From Kitasatospora atroaurantiaca (lineage in GTDB: Bacteria; Actinomycetota; Actinomycetes; Streptomycetales; Streptomycetaceae), in NCBI RefSeq assembly GCF_007828955.1, contig NZ_VIVR01000001.1, positions 1,116,001-1,180,000 on the forward strand: a stretch of DNA of 64,000 nucleotides, read 5' to 3'. How positions within the stretch are numbered: the first letter of the stretch is position 1; the number at the start of each line of letters is the position of its first letter. A program made the position numbers and the translations under genes. The notes beneath the pieces are model-generated. The model saw nothing but the letters and a program-made list of their open reading frames with translations, was not told the DNA's origin and made no database searches. Of this stretch, positions 33,816-46,583 are shown piece by piece.

Positions 33816-34229
33816 TCATATCGCCTCGCCGAGCGCCGCGATCACATCCGCCCGGCGCGGCTGCCCGGCCGCCCGGCGGATCACCCGTCCGGTCGCGTCC
33901 AGCACCAGGACGGTCGGAGTCCGCAGGATGTCCAGGCGCCGTACCAACTCGAGGCGCTCCTCGGCGTCGATCTCGACGTGCGCCACGCCGTCCACCATCT
34001 CGGCGACCTCCGCCAGAACGCGGCGGGTCGCCCGGCAGGGCTGGCAGAACGCCGTAGAGAACTGCACCAGCGTGGCCCGCGCCCCCAGCTCCTCCCCCAG
34101 CTCCGCCTCCGAGAGCCGGACGGCCCCGTCCTTCGTGCGCACCCGCAGCCTCCCGTCACGCCAGGCCCGCAGCAGCCCGAACGCGCTCGCCAGCACGAGC
34201 ACCGCAACACACACCACCAAGCCGGTCAT
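33816..34229 (-). CDS. Membrane-anchored thioredoxin-family protein
   Basis: The 137-residue protein has one N-terminal membrane helix (MTGLVVCVAVLVLASAFGLL) and then a thioredoxin fold with active site C62-Q-P-C65 in FSTAFCQPCRATR. The conserved cis-proline segment is LRTPTVLVLDATGRV. It is probably an extracytoplasmic or membrane-attached thiol-disulfide protein. It diverges from a DUF4395 gene, a pairing seen repeatedly in actinobacteria. Both sides are linked to sulfur or redox control by the leader peptide in the gap. Confidence 0.88.
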   Translation of the reverse strand: MTGLVVCVAVLVLASAFGLLRAWRDGRLRVRTKDGAVRLSEAELGEELGARATLVQFSTAFCQPCRATRRVLAEVAEMVDGVAHVEIDAEERLELVRRLDILRTPTVLVLDATGRVIRRAAGQPRRADVIAALGEAI

Positions 34230-34345
34230 CGCTCCAGTGTGCGGCACTTCACCGCGGGGGCGGGGCGTGGGGGCGGGCGTACAAAGGGGATCGGGGGGTG
34301 TCCGGGTGTCGAAACAGCGTGCCGGACGGCAGTACCATCACGCCC

Positions 34346-34444
34346 GTGGACTCCCTCGAGCGACACCGACACCGACCCGGGCCGCGGCTGACCAGCCGCC
34401 GCGTGGTCGACCTGTGCCGGGCCACCGCGTCGCGCTGTCGCTGA
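34346..34444 (+). CDS. Putative Cys-containing regulatory leader peptide upstream of the DUF4395 gene
   Basis: A 32-residue frame starts at GTG 34346 and ends RLTSRRVVDLCRATASRCR, followed by TGA 34442-34444, 55 bp before the DUF4395 gene. The core LTxRRxVDLxRxxAxxC closely resembles the short actinobacterial leader peptides found upstream of sulfur-assimilation and thiol genes. There, translation of the C-terminal cysteine codons is thought to sense cysteine supply and control the downstream gene. Here two Cys codons (residues 24 and 31) sit near the stop. No obvious terminator hairpin separates it from the next gene. Confidence 0.7.
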   Translation: MDSLERHRHRPGPRLTSRRVVDLCRATASRCR

Positions 34445-34499
34445 CCGCTCTCTCCCATCCCTCCCCCCTTTCTTCCCGCCGCTCTGCCCCGGAGTCCCC

Positions 34500-34928
34500 A
34501 TGCAGATCGACCCGCGCGGCCCTCGCTTCGCCGCCGTCCTCACCACCGTCGTCCTCGCCGCCGTACTGATCACCGGTAGCGGCCGGCTGCTCGCCGCCCA
34601 GGCCGTCGTCTTCGCCGTCGGCAGTCTCGCCGGCCTGCAGTACTCGCCGTACGGCTGGCTGTACCGCACCCTGGTAAGGCCCCGCCTCGGCGCGCCCCGC
34701 GAACTGGAGGACGCCCGCCCGCCCCGGTTCGCGCAGGGAGTGGGCCTCGCGTTCGCGGTGATCGGCACCGTCGGCTATCTGTCAGGTCTGTCCTGGCTCG
34801 GCCTCACGGCCACCGCCTTCGCCCTCGGCGCCGCGTTCCTCAACGCCGCCTTCGGCTACTGCCTGGGCTGCGAGATGTATCTGCTGCTGCGGCGCGGCCA
34901 GGCCCGGCTCGGCACCACCGGGCGGTAG
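34500..34928 (+). CDS. DUF4395 domain membrane protein
   Basis: The 142-residue protein is a DUF4395 member: MQIDPRGPRFAAVLTTVVLA, GSLAGLQYSPYGWLYRTLVRPRLG and a C-terminal NAAFGYCLGCEMYLL with two conserved cysteines in C-x2-C. About four membrane helices are predicted. It is probably a membrane protein of thiol or sulfur metabolism, often next to thioredoxin or rhodanese genes. ATG 34500 follows CCCCGGAG. It lies downstream of the leader peptide and diverges from the thioredoxin-like gene. Confidence 0.88.
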   Translation: MQIDPRGPRFAAVLTTVVLAAVLITGSGRLLAAQAVVFAVGSLAGLQYSPYGWLYRTLVRPRLGAPRELEDARPPRFAQGVGLAFAVIGTVGYLSGLSWLGLTATAFALGAAFLNAAFGYCLGCEMYLLLRRGQARLGTTGR

Positions 34929-35154
34929 GCCGGACCGGCCTGCGGACCAAGCCCGTGGGCCCGTGCGGCGGCCACCCATGCGGCATGTATCACCCGCCGG
35001 ACGCGCTCAGGTGACAGAAAGCACTCCTTCGGGGGATCATCTGCGTGTATCACCCGTGGCCGCCGCGGCGTGCCGCGCCTTCGGTCGGCCCCACCCGCGC
35101 CTCGGGAACCACCGGACCGACCGGGCCCCAGGCCCGTGGGAAGTAGGGCTTACC

Positions 35155-35922
35155 GTGGCAGAGTTCGTGTACCCGCCGGTGATCGGGGCGGCGCTCACCG
35201 TCTTCCGCGCGCTCGATGTCCGCATCAAGATCGTGGGAGCGGAGAACATCCCCGCCGAGGGCGGCGCGGTGCTGGTGAGCAATCACATCAGCTACCTCGA
35301 CTTCCTCTTCGCCGGCCTCGGCGCCTACAAGGGCGGTAGGCGCAAGACCCGCTTCATGGCAAAGGACGACGTCTTCAAGCACGGCGTCTCCGGCCCCCTG
35401 ATGCGCGGCATGAAGCACATCCCCGTGGACCGGACGGACGGCCAGCCCGCATACGAGGAGGCCGTGAAGGCCCTCAAGGCCGGCGAGGTGGTCGGGGTGT
35501 TCCCCGAGGCGACCATCAGCCGCTCGTTCATGCTGAAGAAGTTCAAGACCGGCGCCGCCCGGATGGCCGCCGACTCCGGCGCCCCACTGCTGCCGGTGGT
35601 GCTCTGGGGCACCCAGCAGCTGTGGACCAAGGGCCGCCCGAAGACCCTGACCAAGCGCCACGTCCCGGTGACCATCATGATCGGCGAGCCCATCGAGCTC
35701 GCCCCCGGCGACAAGCCCGTCATGGTCACCCGCCGCCTCCGCGCCGCCATGAGCGAGATGCTCGACAAGGCCCAGCGCGAGTACCCCGGCACCCCGGCCG
35801 GCCCCGAGGACTCCTGGTGGCTCCCCGCCCACCTCGGCGGCACCGCGCCGACCCTGGAGGTCGCCGAGGCCGCGGAGGAGGCCGAGGCCGCCGCCAAGGC
35901 GGAGCGCCGCGCCGAGAAGTAA
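35155..35922 (+). CDS. 1-acyl-sn-glycerol-3-phosphate acyltransferase (PlsC family)
   Basis: The 255-residue protein has the PlsC motifs: NHISYLD with catalytic H44-x4-D49, the glycerophosphate-binding MKHIPVDR and FPEATIS (block III), and LLPVVLWGTQ. It probably acylates lysophosphatidate or a related acceptor at the inner membrane face. It ends in an Ala/Glu-rich tail (AEAAEEAEAAAKAERRAEK). GTG 35155 follows AAGTAGGG; earlier in-frame starts would add an unlikely leader. A direct repeat TGTATCACCCG lies upstream. The cupin gene follows by 46 bp. Confidence 0.9.
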   Translation: MAEFVYPPVIGAALTVFRALDVRIKIVGAENIPAEGGAVLVSNHISYLDFLFAGLGAYKGGRRKTRFMAKDDVFKHGVSGPLMRGMKHIPVDRTDGQPAYEEAVKALKAGEVVGVFPEATISRSFMLKKFKTGAARMAADSGAPLLPVVLWGTQQLWTKGRPKTLTKRHVPVTIMIGEPIELAPGDKPVMVTRRLRAAMSEMLDKAQREYPGTPAGPEDSWWLPAHLGGTAPTLEVAEAAEEAEAAAKAERRAEK

Positions 35923-35968
35923 CGGAAGCCGTTGCGGTTCGACCGACCGCGCGGCGAGAGTGTCACCC

Positions 35969-36334
35969 ATGGACAAGCCGCAGAAGGTCAACCTGCAGGA
36001 CAAGCTCGCGCTGTTCTCGGAGCACTGGTCCCCGAAGACCGTGGGCCGGCTCAACGACTACGAGATCAAGGTCGTGAAGATCCAGGGTGAGTTCGTCTGG
36101 CACACGCACGACGACACCGACGAGCTGTTCCTGGTCCTCGACGGGCAGCTGACGATCCAACTGCGGGACCAGGACGTCGAGCTCGGCCCCGGGGAGATGT
36201 TCATCGTCCCCCGGGGCGTCGAGCATTGCCCGCGCGCCACGGGAGAGGTTGCGGCGTTGCTGATCGAGCCTCAGGGCGTGGTCAACACCGGCAACGCCGG
36301 TGGCGCCCTCACCGCGGAACCCCAGTCACTCTGA
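35969..36334 (+). CDS. Cupin domain protein
   Basis: The 121-residue single-cupin protein carries the metal-binding motif HTHDDTDELFLVLDGQL (H-x-H...E) and the second-motif histidine in PRGVEHCPRA. This is the small mannose-6-phosphate-isomerase-like cupin group of unknown function. ATG 35969 is preferred; GTG 35960 is an in-frame alternative. The strong hairpin at 36375 ends the transcript. Confidence 0.88.
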   Translation: MDKPQKVNLQDKLALFSEHWSPKTVGRLNDYEIKVVKIQGEFVWHTHDDTDELFLVLDGQLTIQLRDQDVELGPGEMFIVPRGVEHCPRATGEVAALLIEPQGVVNTGNAGGALTAEPQSL

Positions 36335-36374
36335 GCCATTGTCGGGCGGCTTCGGGCAGCCGGCTCGGGAAATG

Positions 36375-36412
36375 CAGAAAGCCCCCTCCCGTTCCCGGGA
36401 GGGGGCTTTCTG
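36375..36412. terminator. Bidirectional terminator between cupin gene and rRNA operon
   Basis: A perfect 17-bp stem (CAGAAAGCCCCCTCCCG, 36375-36391, with 36396-36412) closes a TTCC loop. It lies 41 bp after the cupin stop on the plus strand and about 10 bp after the 5S 3' end on the minus strand, and so can end both. Confidence 0.88.
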
Positions 36413-36421
36413 TGAATGATT

Positions 36422-36540
36422 GTTCGGCGGCGTCCTAATCTCCCACAGGGTCCCCCCTGCAGTACCATCGGCGCTACGAGGCTTAGCTTCCGGGTTCGGA
36501 ATGTAACCGGGCGTTTCCCTCACGCTATGACCACCGAAAC
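36422..36540 (-). rRNA. 5S ribosomal RNA
   Basis: Reading the minus strand from 36540, the sequence GTTTCGGTGGTCATAGCG through CCGAACCCGGAAGCTAAG and GTGGGAGA...GCCGCCGAAC is a complete 5S rRNA of actinobacterial type. The end positions are good to a few bases. It is the last gene of the operon. Confidence 0.93.
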
Positions 36541-36628
36541 ACTATGAAACCGTTGACCGCACCACACCGTGACCTGGTGTGGGGTCGTTGTTTCAGAACA
36601 ACACAGTGGACGCGAGCAACTGAGGACA

Positions 36629-41552
<4,924 letters not shown>

Positions 41553-42091
41553 TGTTTACCCGTAATCGGGTGAGACACTCGCGTTGAGCGGCACGGCAAC
41601 CACCGGAATAGGGTGATCCCGCGCACTGCGTCCTCGCTGTGTTTTTACTTCAAAAGGAATCTCCAACCCGGACCGAAGTCCAGGCCGGGGATGTCAACAT
41701 ATCTGGCGTTGACTTTTGGCACGCTGTTGAGTTCTCAAGGAACGGACACTTCCTTCAAAACACTCTCGTGTCTCTCCGGGCGCTTCGTTCTTTCGTGTTT
41801 CAAGCTTATCAGATGATTTCCGCCCCGTTTTCCGGAGTTTCACTCACCAGACCCGCTTTTCTTCGCCCCTCGCGGTGCGACTCCGGAACTGTACGGGGCC
41901 CGCGCCCCCACAAGCAAATCCGCCCGGGCCACGGCTGCCCCGTGGGTAGCGGACCCAGTGCTTCCGGTGCGGCTGAATCCTTCGAATGACCCAACAGCCA
42001 CCCGAGTGCGCCCCTGCACCCCCGTCCCCCGCTCGGAGCCGTCCCGCTGGACAAGTCGAGTCGGCCACCCCGCCGTAGAGTCGAGACAGGG
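41553..42091 (-). promoter_or_regulatory. rRNA operon leader and promoter region
   Basis: The 560-bp stretch upstream of 16S has no protein gene. At 41695-41742 the minus strand reads CTTGAGAACTCAACAGCG and then CAACGCCAGATATGTTGAC, a conserved actinobacterial rRNA leader with a boxA-like antitermination segment (GAACTCAACAG). Further upstream, around 41800-41830, the less G/C-rich ATCTGATAAGCTTG could hold a -10 element. Exact promoters cannot be fixed by eye; streptomycete rRNA operons normally have several. Confidence 0.65.
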
Positions 42092-42112
42092 GTGACCGAG
42101 GAAGGTGATGAG

Positions 42113-42862
42113 GTGACCCAGATCGATGTCTCGCACGTGGTCAAGGCTGCGCGGGTCGACCCGCCGGCTCCCCAGGGGGCCGGGGTGTTCCCCGGCGACG
42201 TGAAGCCGGTCGAGCAGGCCTTAGCCGCCCGGGGGCTGCTGGACCCGGGCTTCGTCGACGGTTCGTTCGGCACTCTGACCCTCAACGCGTACAGCCGTCT
42301 GCAACAGTCGTTCGGCTTCAGCGGCAGTGATGCGGACGGCATCCCCGGCGCCGGCTCTCTCGCCAGGCTCGGCAGGGAGAGCGGCCTCTTCTCCGTCGTC
42401 GACGGGACGACCCCGCAGGACGACGCGCAAGGCCATGGGATTCCGCTGTCGGACGTGGTCTACGACAAGGTCGTGGACGGCAGCACGAGCGCCGCCATCC
42501 GCGAGGCCTGCGACCTCATGGGGCTTCCGGTGAACGGGTGATTCGACGGCTACATGACGATCGCCGTCCGTGAGTCCACCTACTTCTTCAATGCCGTCAA
42601 CACCAACGACCGAAATGCGCACGGCCCACTCCAGTCGGACGACTGCCCGCTCTACTGCTCCCGCGGCGTGGTGCAGTGCATCCCCCCGACGTTCGCGACC
42701 TATCACCAACCGGGCACGTCGAATCACATCTACGACGGGGTGGCGAACATCGCCGCGTCGATGAACTACGTCATGGACACCTACAAAGTCGCCCGCGACG
42801 GCCACAACCTCACGACCAAGGTCCAGCAGGCCGACCCCAACCGCCCGCCCGCCGGGTACTGA
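42113..42862 (+). pseudogene. Peptidoglycan-binding/transglycosylase-like protein interrupted by an in-frame TGA
   Basis: From GTG 42113 (ribosome site GAGGAAGG) a 250-codon frame continues to 42862 except for one TGA at 42539-42541. Before the stop are a peptidoglycan-binding-like helical module (DVKPVEQALAARGLLDPGFVDGSFGTLTLNAYSRLQ) and the start of a second. After it, in the same frame, come DGYMTIAVRESTYFFNAVNTNDRNAHGP and SRGVVQCIPPTFATYHQPG with NIYDGVANIAASMNYVM-like residues, a lysozyme-like SLT fold with catalytic E (AVRES). The stop falls where a tryptophan (TGG) would fit. Coding bias is intact on both sides, so the change is recent, a sequencing error, or read through. Confidence 0.75.
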
Positions 42863-42870
42863 CGGACGCA

Positions 42871-42907
42871 CACGACCCCGGCACGGGAAGTCCGTGCCGG
42901 GGTCGTG
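42871..42907. terminator. Bidirectional intrinsic terminator
   Basis: A perfect 16-bp stem (CACGACCCCGGCACGG, 42871-42886, with 42892-42907) closes a 5-nt loop between the convergent transglycosylase-like gene (stop 42862) and threonine aldolase gene (stop 42931). Confidence 0.87.
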
Positions 42908-42930
42908 CGGCGTATCGAGAGAGGGGCCCG

Positions 42931-44001
42931 TCAGACCCGGCCCATCTCCTCTGCGATCGCGGCGGCGAACGCATCGATGTCGGCCTCGGTGGTGTCGAAG
43001 GCGGCCATCCAGCGCACCTCGCCGGTGTGCTCGTTCCAGAAGTAGAAGCGGTAGCGCTTCTGCAGGCGCTCGCTGACCTCGCGCGGCAGCAGGGCGAAGA
43101 CCGCGTTGGCCTGGACGGGCCGGACGATGGTCACACCGTCGATGTTCTCGACGGCATCGGCCAGTCGCTTGGCCATGGCGTTCGAGTGCGCGGCGTTGCG
43201 CAGCCAGAGGTCGCCGGCCAGCAGGGCCTCGAACTGGACGGAGACGAAGCGCATCTTCGAAGCGAGCTGCATCGACATCTTGCGCAGGTACTTCAGGTCC
43301 CGCACCCGCTCGGGGTTGAGCACGACGACGGCCTCGCCGAGCAGCAGACCGTTCTTCGTGCCGCCGAAGGAGAGCACGTCCACACCGGCGTCCGTGGTGA
43401 ACGCGCGCAGCGGCAGGCCGAGCGACGCGGCCGCGTTGGCGATGCGCGAGCCGTCCAGGTGCACGAGCATGCCGTGCTCGTGGGCGTGGTCGCAGATCGC
43501 CTTGATCTCCTCGGCGGTGTACAGGGTGCCGAGCTCGGTGCTCTGGGTGATGGAGACCGCGAGCGGCTGCGCGCGGTGCTCGTCGCCCCAGCCCCAGGCC
43601 TGCCGGTCGATGAGCTCGGGGGTGAGCTTGCCGTCCGGCGTGGGGACGGTGAGGAGCTTGAGACCGGCGATCTTCTCGGGGGCTCCGCACTCGTCGACGT
43701 TGATGTGCGCGCTCTCGGCGGCGACGACCGCGCCCCAGCGCGGCAGCAGCGCCTGGAGGGCCACGACGTTGGCGCCGGTCCCGTTGAAGACGGGGTAGGC
43801 CTCGGCCTTGTCGCCGAAGTGCTTACGGAACACCGTCTGCAGGTGCTCGGTGTACTGGTCCTCACCGTAGGCGACCTGGTGGCCGTCGTTGGCGAGGGCG
43901 ATCGCGGCCAGGATCTCCGGGTGCACGCCCGCATAGTTGTCGCTGGCGAAGCCGCGGACGGCGGGGTCGTGCCGCCGTACTGCGTCGGTACGAGAGGTCA
44001 T
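42931..44001 (-). CDS. Low-specificity L-threonine aldolase family protein
   Basis: The 356-residue PLP enzyme of the beta-eliminating lyase/threonine aldolase family shows FASDNYAGVHPEILAAI, EDQYTEHLQ, FNGTGANVVALQALLPRWG, HLDGSRIANAAASLG and the PLP-lysine segment DVLSFGGTKNGLLLGEAVV. It likely cleaves threonine or related beta-hydroxy amino acids to glycine and an aldehyde. ATG 44001 overlaps the SDR stop (ATGA), so it is translationally coupled as the third gene of a DUF6421-SDR-aldolase operon. Confidence 0.92.
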   Translation of the reverse strand: MTSRTDAVRRHDPAVRGFASDNYAGVHPEILAAIALANDGHQVAYGEDQYTEHLQTVFRKHFGDKAEAYPVFNGTGANVVALQALLPRWGAVVAAESAHINVDECGAPEKIAGLKLLTVPTPDGKLTPELIDRQAWGWGDEHRAQPLAVSITQSTELGTLYTAEEIKAICDHAHEHGMLVHLDGSRIANAAASLGLPLRAFTTDAGVDVLSFGGTKNGLLLGEAVVVLNPERVRDLKYLRKMSMQLASKMRFVSVQFEALLAGDLWLRNAAHSNAMAKRLADAVENIDGVTIVRPVQANAVFALLPREVSERLQKRYRFYFWNEHTGEVRWMAAFDTTEADIDAFAAAIAEEMGRV

Positions 44002-44741
44002 CGGGCTGTCAGCCACAGGTGCTGTCCGTTCAGTTCTGCTGCGGGGCGGTCCCAGAGGCCCGCCAGGGTGTCGGCGAGGTCGGCGGTGTCGGTGAAGCCG
44101 GCGAACTTCGCCTCCGGCTTCTCGGTCCGCATCTCCGGGGTGACCAGGGCCTTGATCACCAGGATGGCGGCCGCGGCGGTGGGCTCGCCGTCCTCGGAGG
44201 TGGTCTCCTTCTTGAAGGAGTCCGCCATGGAGAGGGTCCAGGCCTCGCTCGCGGCCTTGGCGGCGGCGTAGGCGGCCCCGCCGGCGGTCGGCTTGTGGGC
44301 CGAGGACGCCGAGACGATCGCGTACCGGCCGGACTCGCTGCGGACCAGCGCGGGCTGGAACGCCAGCGAGGTGTGCTGGAGCGTGCGCACCACGGTGTCG
44401 TGCAGGAAGTCCCAGTCGTCGATCCGGGTGTCGAAGAAGGTCTTGCTGCCCCGCCAGCCGCCGACGAGGTGGAAGACGCCGTCGACGTGGCCGTGCTCGG
44501 CCTCCAGGTGGTCGGCCCAGTCGTGGACCTCCTGCGGGTCGAGCAGGTCGATGACCTGGCCGCTGACCTTGGCGCCGGGAACGGCGGTGCGGACGGAGTC
44601 CAGCGCCGCGTCGAGGCGCTGCGGGTCGATGTCGGCGCCGATCACGGTGGCGCCGTCGGCCGCGAGGCGGCGCATCACGGCCTGGCCGGCGGGGCCGCTG
44701 GCCCCGGCGACGGCGACGACCTTCCCGGTGAGGGCGCTCAT
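43998..44741 (-). CDS. SDR family NAD(P)-dependent oxidoreductase
   Basis: The 247-residue classical SDR has a modified cofactor loop (VAGASGPAGQAVMRRLAADG), GADIDPQRL, HLVGGWRGSKT, catalytic serine in IVSASSAHKP and Y-x3-K in AYAAAKAASEAW. The substrate is not predictable. It overlaps the DUF6421 gene before it and the aldolase gene after it by 4 bp each (ATGA), so the three proteins are made together and probably act in one pathway. Confidence 0.9.
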   Translation of the reverse strand: MSALTGKVVAVAGASGPAGQAVMRRLAADGATVIGADIDPQRLDAALDSVRTAVPGAKVSGQVIDLLDPQEVHDWADHLEAEHGHVDGVFHLVGGWRGSKTFFDTRIDDWDFLHDTVVRTLQHTSLAFQPALVRSESGRYAIVSASSAHKPTAGGAAYAAAKAASEAWTLSMADSFKKETTSEDGEPTAAAAILVIKALVTPEMRTEKPEAKFAGFTDTADLADTLAGLWDRPAAELNGQHLWLTAR

Positions 44742-46156
44742 GCGGCGGCTCCCTGCAGGCCGGCGCCGGTGATGCCGGTGGTGGCGGCGATGACGCCGCT
44801 CAGCTTCTTGGAGAGGGCCTCGTAGAACATGCTGAGCGGGAACTCGTCCGGCAGGACGGCGTCGCACAGGGCCTTGTTGAGGGCCTTGCCGTCGGCGGTG
44901 CCGAGCGGGAGCGCCTCGGGGCCCTTGGCCCAGGTGGAGGCCGGGTGCGGGGTGAGGTACTTGGAGACCAGCTGGTACGCGGCGATCCAGTGGGCGGTCT
45001 TCGGCCGGTCGATGCCCTCGCGGTAGAGGGTCTCGATCTCGCCGCAGAGGGCGTTGGTGACCTCGGCGACGCGGTCCCAGTCGATGGTGAGACGGTTGTC
45101 GCGCCAGCGCAGCGCGTCGTGCTTGTGCAGGTACGCGAAGAGCAGCTGGCCGCCCATGCCGTCGTAGTTGCGCACGCGGTCACCGCTGACCGGGAAGCGG
45201 AACATCCGGTCGAAGAGGATCGCGTACTGGACGTCGCGGCCCTGGGTGTAGCCCTCGGCCTCCAGGCGGACGGCCTCCTTGAAGGCGGTCAGGTCGCAGC
45301 GGAGCTCCTCCAGGCCGTACATCCAGAACGGGCTGCGCTGCTTGATCATGAAGGGGTCGAACGGCAGGTCGCCGTGGCTGTGGGTGCGGTCGTGGACCAG
45401 GTCCCACAGGACGAAGGTCTGCTGGGCGCGCTGCTGGTCCTCGAGCAGGCCGGCGGCGTCGGCGGGGATCTCCAGGCCGAGCAGCTCGACGGCGCTGGTG
45501 GTGACGGCGCGGAAGCGGGCGGCCTCGCGGTCGCAGAAGATGCCGCCCCAGGTGAAACGTTCCGGCGCCTGGCGGACGGCCACGGTCTCCGGGAAGAGCA
45601 CGGCGGAGTTGGTGTCGTAACCGGCGGTGAAGTCCGTGAAGGTGATCGGCACGAACATCGGGTTGTCGAAGCGGGTGCGCTCCAGCTCGGCCAGCCAGTC
45701 GGGCCAGACCACCTTGAGCAGGACGGCCTCGAGGTTGCGGTCCGGGTTGCCGTTCTGGGTGTACATCGGGAAGACCACGAGGTGCTCGAGGCCGTCCTCG
45801 CGCTGCGCGGCGGGCTGGAAGGCGAGCAGCGAGTCGAGGAAGTCGGGCTCGCGGTACCCGGTGTCGGCCCATTTGCGCAGGTCGGCGCGGACGGCGGTGA
45901 GGTAGTCCGCGTCGTGCGGGAAGAGCGGGGCGAGCTCCTCGACGGCGGAGAGCACGGTGTCGACCAGGGGGTCGACCGTGCTCCGCTGGACGGCGGACAG
46001 GTCGATGGAGCCGTCCTTGGACTGGAGGGGCCGCAGCGCCTCGACGGCGTCCTTGAGCCGCAGCCAGGCGGGGTGGGCCGCGTGGGTGGACTGCTCAGCC
46101 GGGGCGTCAACGGGAAGGTCGACCGCCACAGCGAGCCTTGGCGAGAGATTCTTCAT
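44738..46156 (-). CDS. DUF6421 family protein
   Basis: The 472-residue soluble protein belongs to the actinobacterial DUF6421 family as I recall it: AVQRSTVDPLVDTVLSAVEELAPLFPHDADYLTAVRADLRKWAD, HLVVFPMYTQNGNPDRNLEAVLLKVVWPDWLAELE, VLWDLVHDRTHSHGDLPFDPFMIKQRSPFWMYGLEELRCDL and a helical C-terminal half. The H-x5-HSHGDLPFDPFMI block with nearby acidic residues could bind a metal. No function is known. It is first of the DUF6421-SDR-threonine aldolase operon. A TTGAAC-18-TATGGT promoter lies upstream. The ATG 46156 start has a weak ribosome site. Confidence 0.85.
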   Translation of the reverse strand: MKNLSPRLAVAVDLPVDAPAEQSTHAAHPAWLRLKDAVEALRPLQSKDGSIDLSAVQRSTVDPLVDTVLSAVEELAPLFPHDADYLTAVRADLRKWADTGYREPDFLDSLLAFQPAAQREDGLEHLVVFPMYTQNGNPDRNLEAVLLKVVWPDWLAELERTRFDNPMFVPITFTDFTAGYDTNSAVLFPETVAVRQAPERFTWGGIFCDREAARFRAVTTSAVELLGLEIPADAAGLLEDQQRAQQTFVLWDLVHDRTHSHGDLPFDPFMIKQRSPFWMYGLEELRCDLTAFKEAVRLEAEGYTQGRDVQYAILFDRMFRFPVSGDRVRNYDGMGGQLLFAYLHKHDALRWRDNRLTIDWDRVAEVTNALCGEIETLYREGIDRPKTAHWIAAYQLVSKYLTPHPASTWAKGPEALPLGTADGKALNKALCDAVLPDEFPLSMFYEALSKKLSGVIAATTGITGAGLQGAAA

Positions 46157-46194
46157 CTGAGACTCACTTAGACAGGAGTTATTTCGACATAGAC

Positions 46195-46224
46195 ACCATA
46201 GGTTCGAAAGGTTCTCCTGTTCAA
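46195..46224 (-). promoter_or_regulatory. Sigma-70-type promoter of the DUF6421 operon
   Basis: On the minus strand a TTGAAC -35 (46219-46224) and TATGGT -10 (46195-46200) are separated by 18 bp. Transcription would begin about 30 nt before ATG 46156. Confidence 0.55.
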
Positions 46225-46327
46225 GGGGGGACGGATCTCGTATCGCTGCGCGGCCCCGCTGTCCGCTATCTGGACACCCGTACGGATGATCTGGACAGAT
46301 GTATCGGCGGGATGCGAATCTCCCGCC

Positions 46328-46420
46328 ATGCTCCCGGCGGTGAATCCCGTGGCGGTCCGCCACCTCGACCTGCTCCGGGTGTGCTCCTGTTGTCGCGCGC
46401 ACGGCTGTTGCCGGCGCTGA
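46328..46420 (+). CDS. Putative Cys-rich regulatory leader peptide upstream of the ABC importer
   Basis: A 30-residue frame (ATG 46328 to TGA 46420) ends VRHLDLLRVCSCCRAHGCCRR with five cysteines. RHxDLLRVxSxC is the core of the short leader peptides found before sulfur-metabolism genes in streptomycetes. Ribosome stalling at Cys codons under cysteine shortage would be expected to change the fold of the 160-nt leader that follows, which contains a hairpin at 46435-46454 (GGCACCG/CGGTGCC). This suggests that the importer responds to cysteine or sulfur supply. The frame is too short to be found by length alone; the motif is the evidence. Confidence 0.72.
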   Translation: MLPAVNPVAVRHLDLLRVCSCCRAHGCCRR

Positions 46421-46583
46421 CGCCCGGCTCGGGAGGCACCGCGGAGACGGTGCCGTACGCCGACCATGCCTCTTGCCCCGCAGCGCCGCCACCGGGAGAT
46501 CCGGTGTCTTCACCGCGCACGGTGGGCACTCTTCCCGACGGCATCCGTCCGCGCTCCCACTTCCTCGCTCCTGGAGTCCTGCC

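Noticed and set aside
42539..42541. Selenocysteine insertion at the in-frame TGA
   Set aside because: The position fits tryptophan, no selenoprotein family is involved and no insertion-element-like hairpin is evident directly after it.
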